Source: an uncultured Oscillospiraceae bacterium (GTDB lineage Bacteria > Bacillota > Clostridia > Oscillospirales > Oscillospiraceae). From it: 8,043 nt of DNA. Of the stretch, positions 1 through 5,530 are shown piece after piece. Numbering within the stretch: position 1 is the stretch's first letter; each line of letters starts with the position of its first letter. The stretch spans positions 1 to 8,043 of the forward strand of contig CALWYA010000063.1 of the NCBI GenBank assembly GCA_944385645.1. The letters are read 5' to 3'. Under the pieces are notes generated by a model, which did not search any database, had not been told where the DNA came from, and saw only the letters and a program-made list of their open reading frames with translations. A program made the translations under genes and the position numbers.

Positions 1-1090
1 ACACGGGCATGGACACCGAGATGGTGGCCGTGGCCCCCAGCCGCCGCAGGAACAGGAACACCACGATGGCGGCCAGGGCCACCCCCATGTAGATGTTCTC
101 CATGGCGGCGTTCACCGCGATGTTGATGTAGTCGGCGGCGCTGTACAGCACCGTGTACCGCACAGCGGAGTTGCGCTGGCTGTACTCCTCCATGGTATCC
201 ACCACCGCCTCGGCGGTGGCCGCCTCATTGGCCCCGGACCGCTTGGACACCTGGAGCACCACGCAGGCCGAGCCGTCGGTCTCGGCCACCGTGTCCGAAT
301 CGGTGTTCTCCAGGGCCACGTGGGCCACCTCGGACAGGCGCACCGTCCCGCCGGTGGGCAGGGGGAGGAGCATATTGGCCACGTCCTCCACCGACTGGAA
401 CTTGGCGTCGGTGGTGACGGACAGGGTCTGGCTGCCGTTGTCCAGCTCGCCGCCGGGGTAGAGCAGGTTCTCGGCGGCCAGCATCTGGGAGATATAGGAG
501 TTGCTCAGACCATAGCCGGCGGCCCGGGCCGCGTCCACCTCCACGGCGATCTGCTGGCTCACGCCGCCGGAGATGGACACCTGGGCCACGCCGTCCACCC
601 GCTCCAGGGCGGGGACGATAGTATCCTCGGCCAGGGACTGGACGCTGACCAGGTCGTCCCCCACCAGGGCGATGATGGCCGAGGGGAGCAGGTCGCTGAT
701 GTTGATGTTGACGATGACCGGCTCGGTCACCCCGTCAGGCAGGGAGAGCATATCGAACTGCTCCCGCAGCTTGGTGGCGGCGATGTCCAGGTCGGTGCCG
801 TCGGCGTAGGTGATCTGGAGCTGGCTGAGGCCGTCAGAGGAGGTGGACTGGACCTCCTCCACCCCGGACACCGACATGACCGCCGACTCCAGGGGCCGGC
901 TGACCAGCTCCTCCATGTCCTGGGGGCTGGCCCCGTTGTAGTAGCACACCACCATGGCGGCGGGGGCCTCCACGTTCGGAAGCAGGGCCATCTGAAGCTG
1001 GGTGGTGAACACCACCCCGAAGATGGAGAGCATGATGACCGCCATCAGGGTGGTCACCTTGTGCTTGATGCAGAATCTGGCGATACTCAC
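1..1090 (-). CDS. RND-family efflux permease, N-terminal part (runs off left edge)
   Basis: Inner-membrane proton-driven efflux pump subunit of the AcrB/MexB (HAE1-like) superfamily; 363 codons are visible of a family length near 1000-1050. Residues about 12-30 form the first membrane helix. It is followed by the family motif LLPNVEAP (36-43) and a YYNGASPQDME stretch matching the YPGA-type segment that opens the periplasmic porter domain. The porter region continues (SGVEEVQSTSSDGLSQ, GTDLDIA) to about residue 330. The second helix (about 335-348, VVFLFLRRLGAT) matches the AcrB VxxLFLxxxRAT pattern. I chose the GTG at 1090: it is 4 bp after the adaptor stop, has a GGAGG at 1100-1104 nine bases upstream, and gives the normal short RND N-terminus. 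The ATG at 1095 hits a stop after two codons. It is the last visible gene of the tetR/tolC-like/adaptor operon. The proton-relay residues lie in missing TM4 and TM10, so function cannot be checked here. Substrate unknown. Confidence 0.93.
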   Translation of the reverse strand, partial: MSIARFCIKHKVTTLMAVIMLSIFGVVFTTQLQMALLPNVEAPAAMVVCYYNGASPQDMEELVSRPLESAVMSVSGVEEVQSTSSDGLSQLQITYADGTDLDIAATKLREQFDMLSLPDGVTEPVIVNINISDLLPSAIIALVGDDLVSVQSLAEDTIVPALERVDGVAQVSISGGVSQQIAVEVDAARAAGYGLSNSYISQMLAAENLLYPGGELDNGSQTLSVTTDAKFQSVEDVANMLLPLPTGGTVRLSEVAHVALENTDSDTVAETDGSACVVLQVSKRSGANEAATAEAVVDTMEEYSQRNSAVRYTVLYSAADYINIAVNAAMENIYMGVALAAIVVFLFLRRLGATATISVSMPV

Positions 1091-1094
1091 CCCA

Positions 1095-2267
1095 TCAGCC
1101 CTCCCCGGACACGATTCGGACGGCGTCGCCGTCGGTCAGGTACTCCTGGCCCACGATCACCAGCTGCTGGCCGTCCTCCAGGCCCTCGGTGACCTCGGTG
1201 ACCCCGCTGCCGGTCAGGCCGGTCTGGACCGGCACTTGCCGGGCCGTCCCGTCCTCCACCACGAAGACGTACTGGTTCTGGCCACTGGTGAGGATGGCCT
1301 CGGTGGGGATGACCACCGCGTTCTCCGAGGCGTCGGTGCGGAAGGTGACCTGGGCGAACATGCCGGTCATCAGACCCGGGATGTCCTCGGTCAGGCCGAT
1401 GGTGACGGTATACAGCCGGGTCTGGGCGCTGGGGCTCTTCTCGATGGAGCGGATGACGCCCACCGTCTCCACGTTCAGGGCGCCGATGGACACATCTACC
1501 TCGTCTCCCTGGGCCAGCTGGGGGATCAGCGCCTCGGACACCGACACGGAGATCTCCAGCACGGCGGCCCCCTCGATGACGGCCACCGGCATGGAGGCGG
1601 ACACATAGCTGCCCTCCGCCGCGTTCAGAGAGACGATGGTGCCCGACACGGGGGCCGCCACGTGGCCCTGGCCGTCCACATTCTCCAGCACGGCGGCCAG
1701 CTGCTCCACGTTGGACAGGGAGCTCTGCATCCCCGCCTCCAGCTGGGCCAGGGTGGAGTCCCGGCTGGCCTGGAGGGTCATCAGGTTCAGCTCGGCCGAG
1801 TCGATCTCCGACTGGGAGGCCGCCCCGATCTCGAACAGGGCCTTCAGGTCGCTGACGTTCTTCTCCGCCAGAGCGATCTGCCGGTCAAAAATCGCCTGCT
1901 GGTCGGCGTAGCTCTGCACGGACGACTGATAGGTGATGTTGGCCGCGTTGTAGGAGGAGATGGTGCTGTCCATATCCAGGGTACAGATCCAGTCCCCGGC
2001 GGACACCTCGTCTCCTGTCTCCACATAGACGGCGGTGACCTGGGCGTTGGCGGACACAAAGACAGATTTCTGGCTGTCGGCCGCCACGGCGCCCGACACC
2101 CGGTTCTCGGTGGCAATGGTGTCCCGGGTCACCTGGGTCACCTGGACAGCCACCCCGGCGGGGGTCTGGGGCTGGGAGGCGTCGGCCTCCTCTCCCCCCT
2201 GGCAGGCGGTGAGGGTCAGGGCCGCGGCCACAGCCGCGGCGGCGGAAAGAATACGACGAAGCTTCAT
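1095..2267 (-). CDS. Periplasmic-adaptor (membrane fusion) lipoprotein of an RND efflux system
   Basis: HlyD/AcrA-type adaptor of 390 aa that would link the RND permease to the TolC-like protein encoded on either side of it. A lipoprotein signal peptide is clear: basic MKLRR, a hydrophobic Ala/Leu core, and lipobox LTAC with the lipidated Cys at residue 22. Domains in order: first lipoyl half (about 77-98, AVYVETGDEVSAGD), a helical coiled-coil hairpin (about 100-197) with the FEIGAASQSEIDSAEL segment near its tip, second lipoyl half (about 201-223, VAAPVSGTIVSLNAAEGS), a beta-barrel domain (about 232-310, including GLMTGMFAQVTF) and a membrane-proximal domain (about 311-388). The ATG start has GGAGG at 2275-2279 with 7-base spacing. 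It begins 15 bp after the TolC-like stop and ends 4 bp before the permease start, so the three are surely co-transcribed. Family assignment is firm; the exported substrate is not known. Confidence 0.95.
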   Translation of the reverse strand: MKLRRILSAAAAVAAALTLTACQGGEEADASQPQTPAGVAVQVTQVTRDTIATENRVSGAVAADSQKSVFVSANAQVTAVYVETGDEVSAGDWICTLDMDSTISSYNAANITYQSSVQSYADQQAIFDRQIALAEKNVSDLKALFEIGAASQSEIDSAELNLMTLQASRDSTLAQLEAGMQSSLSNVEQLAAVLENVDGQGHVAAPVSGTIVSLNAAEGSYVSASMPVAVIEGAAVLEISVSVSEALIPQLAQGDEVDVSIGALNVETVGVIRSIEKSPSAQTRLYTVTIGLTEDIPGLMTGMFAQVTFRTDASENAVVIPTEAILTSGQNQYVFVVEDGTARQVPVQTGLTGSGVTEVTEGLEDGQQLVIVGQEYLTDGDAVRIVSGEG

Positions 2268-2282
2268 GGGTTGTCCTCCCTA

Positions 2283-3581
2283 TCAGTAGTTCAGGATGCC
2301 GCGGTCCACGGCCCAGCGGTAGGTGTGGTAGGCGGAAAACAGGTCGTTGGCGGCGGTGTCCACCGCGTCCTGGGCCTCGTCCACACTGTCCTGGGCCTCC
2401 AGCAGCGCGTTGTAGGAGACGCTCCCCTGCTCATATTTCAGCTGGGTCACCGCGTAGTTGCTCTGCTCCACCGCCAGGGCGGTCCCGGCGGCGTCCAGCA
2501 CCTGCTTGCAGTCCTTCACCTGGAGATACAGGGTGCGGAAGGCGGTCTCGAAATTCTGAACGGCGGCGTCATGGGTATACCGGGCCGCGTTCCACTGGTG
2601 ATTGGCCGCCTGCCACTCATAGTTGTCCTTGTTGTGGTATCCGTCGCCTCCGGCGTCGTCATAGGTCTCCTTGGCGTCGTCCAGGGTCAGCTGGGCCTCG
2701 TACAGGTCGTAGCTGGCCTCCTTGGCGGCGGCCAGGTCGGCCTCCAGGTCCATGGCCGCCAGCTGGCCGTCAGTCACCTGGGGCAGCGCCCCCAGCTGGA
2801 TCTGGCCGTTCAGCTCCCCGCCGGCCATCAGCTCCAGCTGGAGCTTGTAGTTGGAGAGATTGCTCACCAGGGTCTGCCGGGTGCTGAGCAGGGCGGTGCG
2901 GCTGGCCCGGGTCTGCTCCAGGGTCTGGGAGGAGATCTGCCCCAGCTCATAGCGCAGCTCCAGCTCCTGGAGGGTGCGGTCCAGGGTCTCCAGATTCCGG
3001 TCGACAGTCTTCAGACTGTTCTCCAGCTCCACCACCCCCAGATAGGTGGTCTCCCCGGCCAGCACCATCTGGTCCTGTAGGGTCTGGAGCTGCCAAATGG
3101 CGTCCTCGTTGTCCTTCTGGAGCTCCCCGTCCTTGATGGCCTCGAACTGCTCCCGCAGGGCGTCGTACTGCGCGTCCAGGGAGGAGGCCATCATGCTGCC
3201 CATTCCCATGGGCACCGAGGTGATCATGGTCCACTGGGCGCTGGCGATCTCGTTGAGGGCCTGCCGGATGTCCTCGTACATCTCGTCGTAGTCGATGACC
3301 CGGATGGCCTGGATGTTCTCCTCCAGGGCCAGGAGGGTCAGATTGTTCTCCCGCATCCGGCGCTCCAGATTTTCAAAGGTGAGGGTGCCCACCGGGTCTG
3401 GTATGTAGGGCTCCTCCTCCGGCTGCGTCTCGCCGGCCTCCTGGCCGTCCTCCGACTCCTCCTGGGTCTGGGCGGCCCCGGCCTTCTCCGGCTCTTCCTC
3501 CTCCGCCGCCAGGGCGGACACCCCCAGCAGGGATGCCGTCACCGCTCCGGCCAGCAGCAGGGCCAGCAGTCTTGTCTTCAT
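2283..3581 (-). CDS. TolC-family-like exported efflux protein
   Basis: Exported 432-aa protein, the probable third component of the RND efflux system. It has a Sec signal peptide (MKTR, hydrophobic core, cleavage near SALA/A around residues 23-26), then a Glu-rich linker (27-58), then a largely helical body with heptad-like content. The TolC internal duplication is visible: LRYELGQISSQTLEQTRAS (about 209-227) and LKYEQGSVSYNALLEAQDS (about 381-399) both follow the family pattern Y-x-x-G-x-x-S-x-x-x-L-x-x-A. Length is close to the 430-490 usual for TolC proteins. Segments where TolC would carry its outer-membrane strands (PMGMGSMMASS about 124-134; GGDGYHNKDNYEW about 311-323) do not read as clear beta strands. 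The ATG overlaps the tetR stop as ATGA, and its AGGAGG (3589-3594, 7-base spacing) lies inside the tetR coding end, suggesting translational coupling. In a monoderm it may act as a wall-spanning or adaptor-docking tube; that is inference. Confidence 0.85.
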   Translation of the reverse strand: MKTRLLALLLAGAVTASLLGVSALAAEEEEPEKAGAAQTQEESEDGQEAGETQPEEEPYIPDPVGTLTFENLERRMRENNLTLLALEENIQAIRVIDYDEMYEDIRQALNEIASAQWTMITSVPMGMGSMMASSLDAQYDALREQFEAIKDGELQKDNEDAIWQLQTLQDQMVLAGETTYLGVVELENSLKTVDRNLETLDRTLQELELRYELGQISSQTLEQTRASRTALLSTRQTLVSNLSNYKLQLELMAGGELNGQIQLGALPQVTDGQLAAMDLEADLAAAKEASYDLYEAQLTLDDAKETYDDAGGDGYHNKDNYEWQAANHQWNAARYTHDAAVQNFETAFRTLYLQVKDCKQVLDAAGTALAVEQSNYAVTQLKYEQGSVSYNALLEAQDSVDEAQDAVDTAANDLFSAYHTYRWAVDRGILNY

Positions 3582-4210
3582 GCAGTTACCTCCTCACGGC
3601 TTGGGTTGGGGAGCGCCGCGCAGCCGTGGCGCAGCAGCTCCACCCGGATCTTCAGATTCTCCCGCTCCAGCTCCCGGCGGTTCCCGTCCTGGAGGGTGCC
3701 GGCCACGGCGTAGGCCAGGACAGCGCACAGCAGATGGAACACGTGGTCGGCGTAGGCCCGGTCCCCCTGCCGCAGCAGGGAGACGTCGGTGGTCTCCCAC
3801 AGCGGGTCTGGGAGAAATCCCGGCTGGATGCTCATCATGCTCTGGAGATCGAGCCCCTGGTTCATCTTCATCACCTGGATAAACCGGGCCAGCATGGGGT
3901 CCAGGCTGTCCGGGACAAAAAAACGCTCGAACGCGGCCAGAGGCAGGGCGAACAGATCGCCCTCCGCCCGCTCCAGCAGATCCCGGAGCAGCCCCACAAA
4001 ATAGCGGCGCATGTTCTCCATCAGATAGCGGATCATGTCCTCCCGGTCGGTGAAATACTGATAGAAGCTCCCCCGGGAGATCTCCGCCGCCGAGATCACC
4101 CGGTTGACGGACACCTCTTCAAAGCGGGCCCGGGTCAGCTCGCCCCAGCAGGCCTCCATCAGCCGTTCCCGCTTCTCCGGGGGCAATCGAAACAAGGTGC
4201 TGGTGGGCAC
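3578..4210 (-). CDS. TetR-family transcriptional repressor, first gene of the efflux operon
   Basis: Regulator of 210 aa, typical for TetR. The N-terminal DNA-binding domain spans about residues 12-60, with the helix-turn-helix at about 33-53: VSVNRVISAAEISRGSFYQYF, carrying the family signature xxISRGSFYxYFxxREDM. The C-terminal helical ligand and dimer domain is divergent, as is normal for the family, so the ligand cannot be guessed. I start it at GTG 4210, which has AGGAGG at 4218-4223 with 7-base spacing. An in-frame GTG at 4258 would add 16 residues but lies upstream of the predicted transcription start and inside the palindrome, so it is unlikely to be used. The stop overlaps the next gene (ATGA). 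Being the first gene of the efflux operon, with a palindrome at its own promoter, it most likely represses itself and the pump genes until an inducer binds. Confidence 0.93.
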   Translation of the reverse strand: MPTSTLFRLPPEKRERLMEACWGELTRARFEEVSVNRVISAAEISRGSFYQYFTDREDMIRYLMENMRRYFVGLLRDLLERAEGDLFALPLAAFERFFVPDSLDPMLARFIQVMKMNQGLDLQSMMSIQPGFLPDPLWETTDVSLLRQGDRAYADHVFHLLCAVLAYAVAGTLQDGNRRELERENLKIRVELLRHGCAALPNPSREEVTA

Positions 4211-4217
4211 AGCTCCC

Positions 4218-4223
4218 CCTCCT
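4218..4223 (-). promoter_or_regulatory. Ribosome binding site deciding the tetR start (GTG 4210)
   Basis: AGGAGG on the minus strand, seven bases before GTG 4210. The alternative in-frame GTG at 4258 is preceded by the -10 box rather than any Shine-Dalgarno sequence. Confidence 0.8.
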
Positions 4224-4226
4224 CTC

Positions 4227-4260
4227 TTGTGACAAGCTGTCGTATGACAATCTGTCACAA
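4227..4260. promoter_or_regulatory. 34-bp palindromic operator, probable TetR-family binding site
   Basis: Outer arms TTGTGACA (4227-4234) and TGTCACAA (4253-4260) are perfect inverted repeats, and inner arms TGTC (4238-4241) and GACA (4246-4249) are also symmetric about the same centre. The site abuts the tetR -10 box and covers the predicted transcription start near 4254. Position and symmetry fit an autorepressor operator for the TetR-family product; which protein binds is inferred. Confidence 0.82.
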
Positions 4261-4289
4261 ATTATACGCACCGCCCCCGCCCCTGTCAA
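4261..4289 (-). promoter_or_regulatory. Consensus sigma-A type promoter of the tetR-efflux operon
   Basis: On the minus strand a perfect -35 TTGACA (4284-4289) is separated by exactly 17 bp from a perfect -10 TATAAT (4261-4266). Transcription should begin near 4254 and run leftward through tetR, the TolC-like gene, the adaptor and the permease. A promoter this strong makes sense if it is normally held shut by a repressor. Confidence 0.9.
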
Positions 4290-4301
4290 GCGCCGGGGGC
4301 G
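4272..4301. repeat. GC-rich inverted repeat centred on the tetR -35 box
   Basis: Perfect 8-bp arms CGCCCCCG (4272-4279) and CGGGGGCG (4294-4301) with a 14-bp spacer. The dyad centre falls at 4286.5, exactly the middle of the TTGACA hexamer. It is not followed by a T-run on either strand, so it is not an intrinsic terminator. It could be a second protein-binding site or chance in GC-rich DNA. Confidence 0.55.
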
Positions 4302-4337
4302 TTAATCTTCTGCTAATTTATGGCGGAACGGGCACGC

Positions 4338-4369
4338 AAAAAACCGGCCGCCCGATGGGCGGCCGGTTT
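4338..4369 (-). terminator. Rho-independent terminator of the dehydrogenase gene
   Basis: A perfect 13-bp stem, AAACCGGCCGCCC (4341-4353) with GGGCGGCCGGTTT (4357-4369), has a 3-base loop. Read on the minus strand, the stem runs into six T residues (4338-4343, three of them shared with the stem). It lies 17 bp after the dehydrogenase stop and insulates that gene from the tetR promoter downstream. Confidence 0.92.
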
Positions 4370-4385
4370 GAAGCGCGATTTGGAA

Positions 4386-5327
4386 TTACTTCAGGTCCAG
4401 GGCCTCTTTCACCTTGCCGATGATCATCTCGCCGATGTCCCGGGAGGCGTCCACGGACTGGGCGCCCAGGTGGGGAGTGACGATGAAGTTCTCGCAGGTG
4501 AACAGGGGGGAGTCGAAGGAGGCGCCCTCGGTGAGACCGCTGCCGGCCAGCTCGTTCTCCATGACGTCAGCGGCGTAGCCGCCCAGCTTGCCGGACTTCA
4601 GAGCCTCGTACATATCGGCCTCGTTGACGATGCCGCCCCGGGCCATGTTCAGCACCACGGCCCCCTCCTTCATCTCGGAGATGGAGTGGGCGTTGAACAG
4701 GTTCTTGGTCTCGGCGGTGAGGGGCATGTGGATGGTCACAAAGTCGGACACCTTCAGCACCTCGTCGATGGACAGGCTCTTGGCGTGCTGCTCCTCGAAC
4801 ACGTGGGCGGGCAGATAGGGGTCGTAGGCCACCACGTCCATCTTGAAGGCCCGGGCCAGCTCGCCCACCCGCTGACCGATGCGGCCGAAGCCCAGGATGC
4901 CCAGGGTCTTGCCCCGCAGCTCCCGGCCCACGAACTTATACTTGTCCCAGTTCTTGTTCACCTTCACGTCGTAGTTGGCGGGGATGGTGTGCCGGGACAG
5001 GTCCAGCATCTTGGAGATGGTCAGCTCGGCCACGGCGTTGGCGTTCATGCCGGGGGCGTTGAAGACCTGGATGCCGTTGGCCTTGGCGGTGTCCAGATCC
5101 ACATGGTTCAGACCCACGGAGCACACGCCGATGACCTTCAGGTTGTGGGCGGCGTCCAGGACGGTCTTGTTGATGGCGGGGTCCACCCGCATGATCAGCA
5201 CGTCATAGTCGCCGATCATGCCGGCCAGCTCCTCCTGGGTGGGGAGCAGATGGGTATCCACGTGCATGTATTTGCCCAGTTCCTCAGCGATGGCGGGGGA
5301 GACCGTATCAATGATGAGACACTTCAT
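4386..5327 (-). CDS. D-isomer-specific 2-hydroxyacid dehydrogenase (PGDH-like, no ACT domain)
   Basis: NAD(P)-dependent cytosolic oxidoreductase, 313 aa, that interconverts a 2-hydroxyacid and its 2-oxoacid. The Rossmann fold shows GxGxxG as GFGRIG (146-151), followed by an acidic residue in AYDPY (Asp169) that favours NAD. The catalytic set is visible: Arg230 in NMARGGIVNE, Glu259 in DVMENEL, and His286 in TPHLGAQS. The substrate loop is CSVGLNHVDLD (69-79). The usual E-P after the catalytic Glu is E-L here. Length matches short members that lack the C-terminal ACT domain of regulated phosphoglycerate dehydrogenase. The ATG has an AAAGGAAG at 5336-5343 with 8-base spacing. It is a single-gene unit, divergent from a LysR regulator that probably controls it. 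Phosphoglycerate, hydroxypyruvate, glyoxylate or another 2-oxoacid are all possible substrates; sequence alone does not decide. Confidence 0.9.
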   Translation of the reverse strand: MKCLIIDTVSPAIAEELGKYMHVDTHLLPTQEELAGMIGDYDVLIMRVDPAINKTVLDAAHNLKVIGVCSVGLNHVDLDTAKANGIQVFNAPGMNANAVAELTISKMLDLSRHTIPANYDVKVNKNWDKYKFVGRELRGKTLGILGFGRIGQRVGELARAFKMDVVAYDPYLPAHVFEEQHAKSLSIDEVLKVSDFVTIHMPLTAETKNLFNAHSISEMKEGAVVLNMARGGIVNEADMYEALKSGKLGGYAADVMENELAGSGLTEGASFDSPLFTCENFIVTPHLGAQSVDASRDIGEMIIGKVKEALDLK

Positions 5328-5393
5328 AAAGACATCTTCCTTTCTATCCTGCTGTGAGAGCGCCTGTTTTTGGGCGCACCTACAGTTCTACTG

Positions 5394-5422
5394 AATATAA
5401 GTATGCCATAGTTTCCTTTCCT
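5394..5422 (-). promoter_or_regulatory. Candidate promoter of the dehydrogenase gene
   Basis: On the minus strand TATATT (5394-5399) matches five of six -10 bases. The hexamer 17 bp upstream (5417-5422, AGGAAA) is a poor -35, as expected for a promoter that needs an activator. A short GCGCC/GGCGC hairpin (5360-5377) would lie in the mRNA leader. Tentative: other A/T-rich -10 choices such as CATACT nearby are possible. Confidence 0.4.
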
Positions 5423-5432
5423 TGGGAAGTAT
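5408..5432. promoter_or_regulatory. Imperfect dyad, candidate LysR-type regulator binding site
   Basis: Arms ATAGTTTCC (5408-5416) and GGGAAGTAT (5424-5432) match as inverted repeats at 7 of 9 positions around a 7-bp spacer. It sits in the divergent lysR/dehydrogenase region, over the presumed -35 of the dehydrogenase. Size and A/T-tipped symmetry suit LysR-type sites; binding is inferred. Confidence 0.5.
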
Positions 5433-5442
5433 CTTTTTGTTG

Positions 5443-5451
5443 ATAGTTGCC
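5443..5451 (+). promoter_or_regulatory. Third LysR-type half-site overlapping the lysR -35 box
   Basis: ATAGTTGCC repeats the left arm ATAGTTTCC of the dyad at 5408 (8 of 9 identical), 35 bp away in the same orientation. It overlaps the lysR -35 hexamer at 5447-5452, so occupancy would be expected to block lysR transcription, giving autorepression. Confidence 0.42.
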
Positions 5452-5475
5452 ACAATAAAACGGCTGTGTTATAAT
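5447..5475 (+). promoter_or_regulatory. Promoter of the LysR-type regulator gene
   Basis: TTGCCA (5447-5452, five of six consensus) and a perfect TATAAT (5470-5475) are separated by exactly 17 bp. Transcription should start near 5482, which excludes the in-frame ATG at 5474 as a start codon because it lies in the -10 box. Confidence 0.85.
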
Positions 5476-5513
5476 GGAGACAGAGCCCATCCGCCCGACC
5501 CCGGCGGGCCGAC

Positions 5514-5521
5514 AAAGGAGG
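5514..5521 (+). promoter_or_regulatory. Ribosome binding site deciding the lysR start (TTG 5531)
   Basis: AAAGGAGG ends nine bases before TTG 5531. No such site precedes the in-frame ATG at 5474. Confidence 0.85.
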
Positions 5522-5530
5522 CGCTTCCCC

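Noticed and set aside
320..1192. Plus-strand open frame of 290 codons opposite the RND permease
   Set aside because: Low-complexity His/Gly/Asp-rich translation; the minus strand encodes a clear RND protein throughout.
1002..3080. A 692-codon open frame on the plus strand, antisense to the adaptor and TolC-like genes
   Set aside because: Its product is Gly/His/Gln/Leu-rich with no family features and it ignores gene boundaries. It arises because the real genes use mostly G or C at third codon positions, which removes antisense stops.
4320..5357. Plus-strand open frame of 345 codons opposite the dehydrogenase
   Set aside because: Spans a terminator and an entire catalytic gene in antisense; composition is that of a GC3 shadow.
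5360..5377. GCGCC/GGCGC hairpin in the dehydrogenase leader, considered as a riboswitch or attenuator
   Set aside because: Only a 5-bp stem with no conserved aptamer features, alternative pairing or terminator.
5491..5507. CCGCC/GGCGG hairpin in the lysR leader, considered as a regulatory element
   Set aside because: Short stem in GC-rich sequence with no sign of competing structure; it does not hide the ribosome site.
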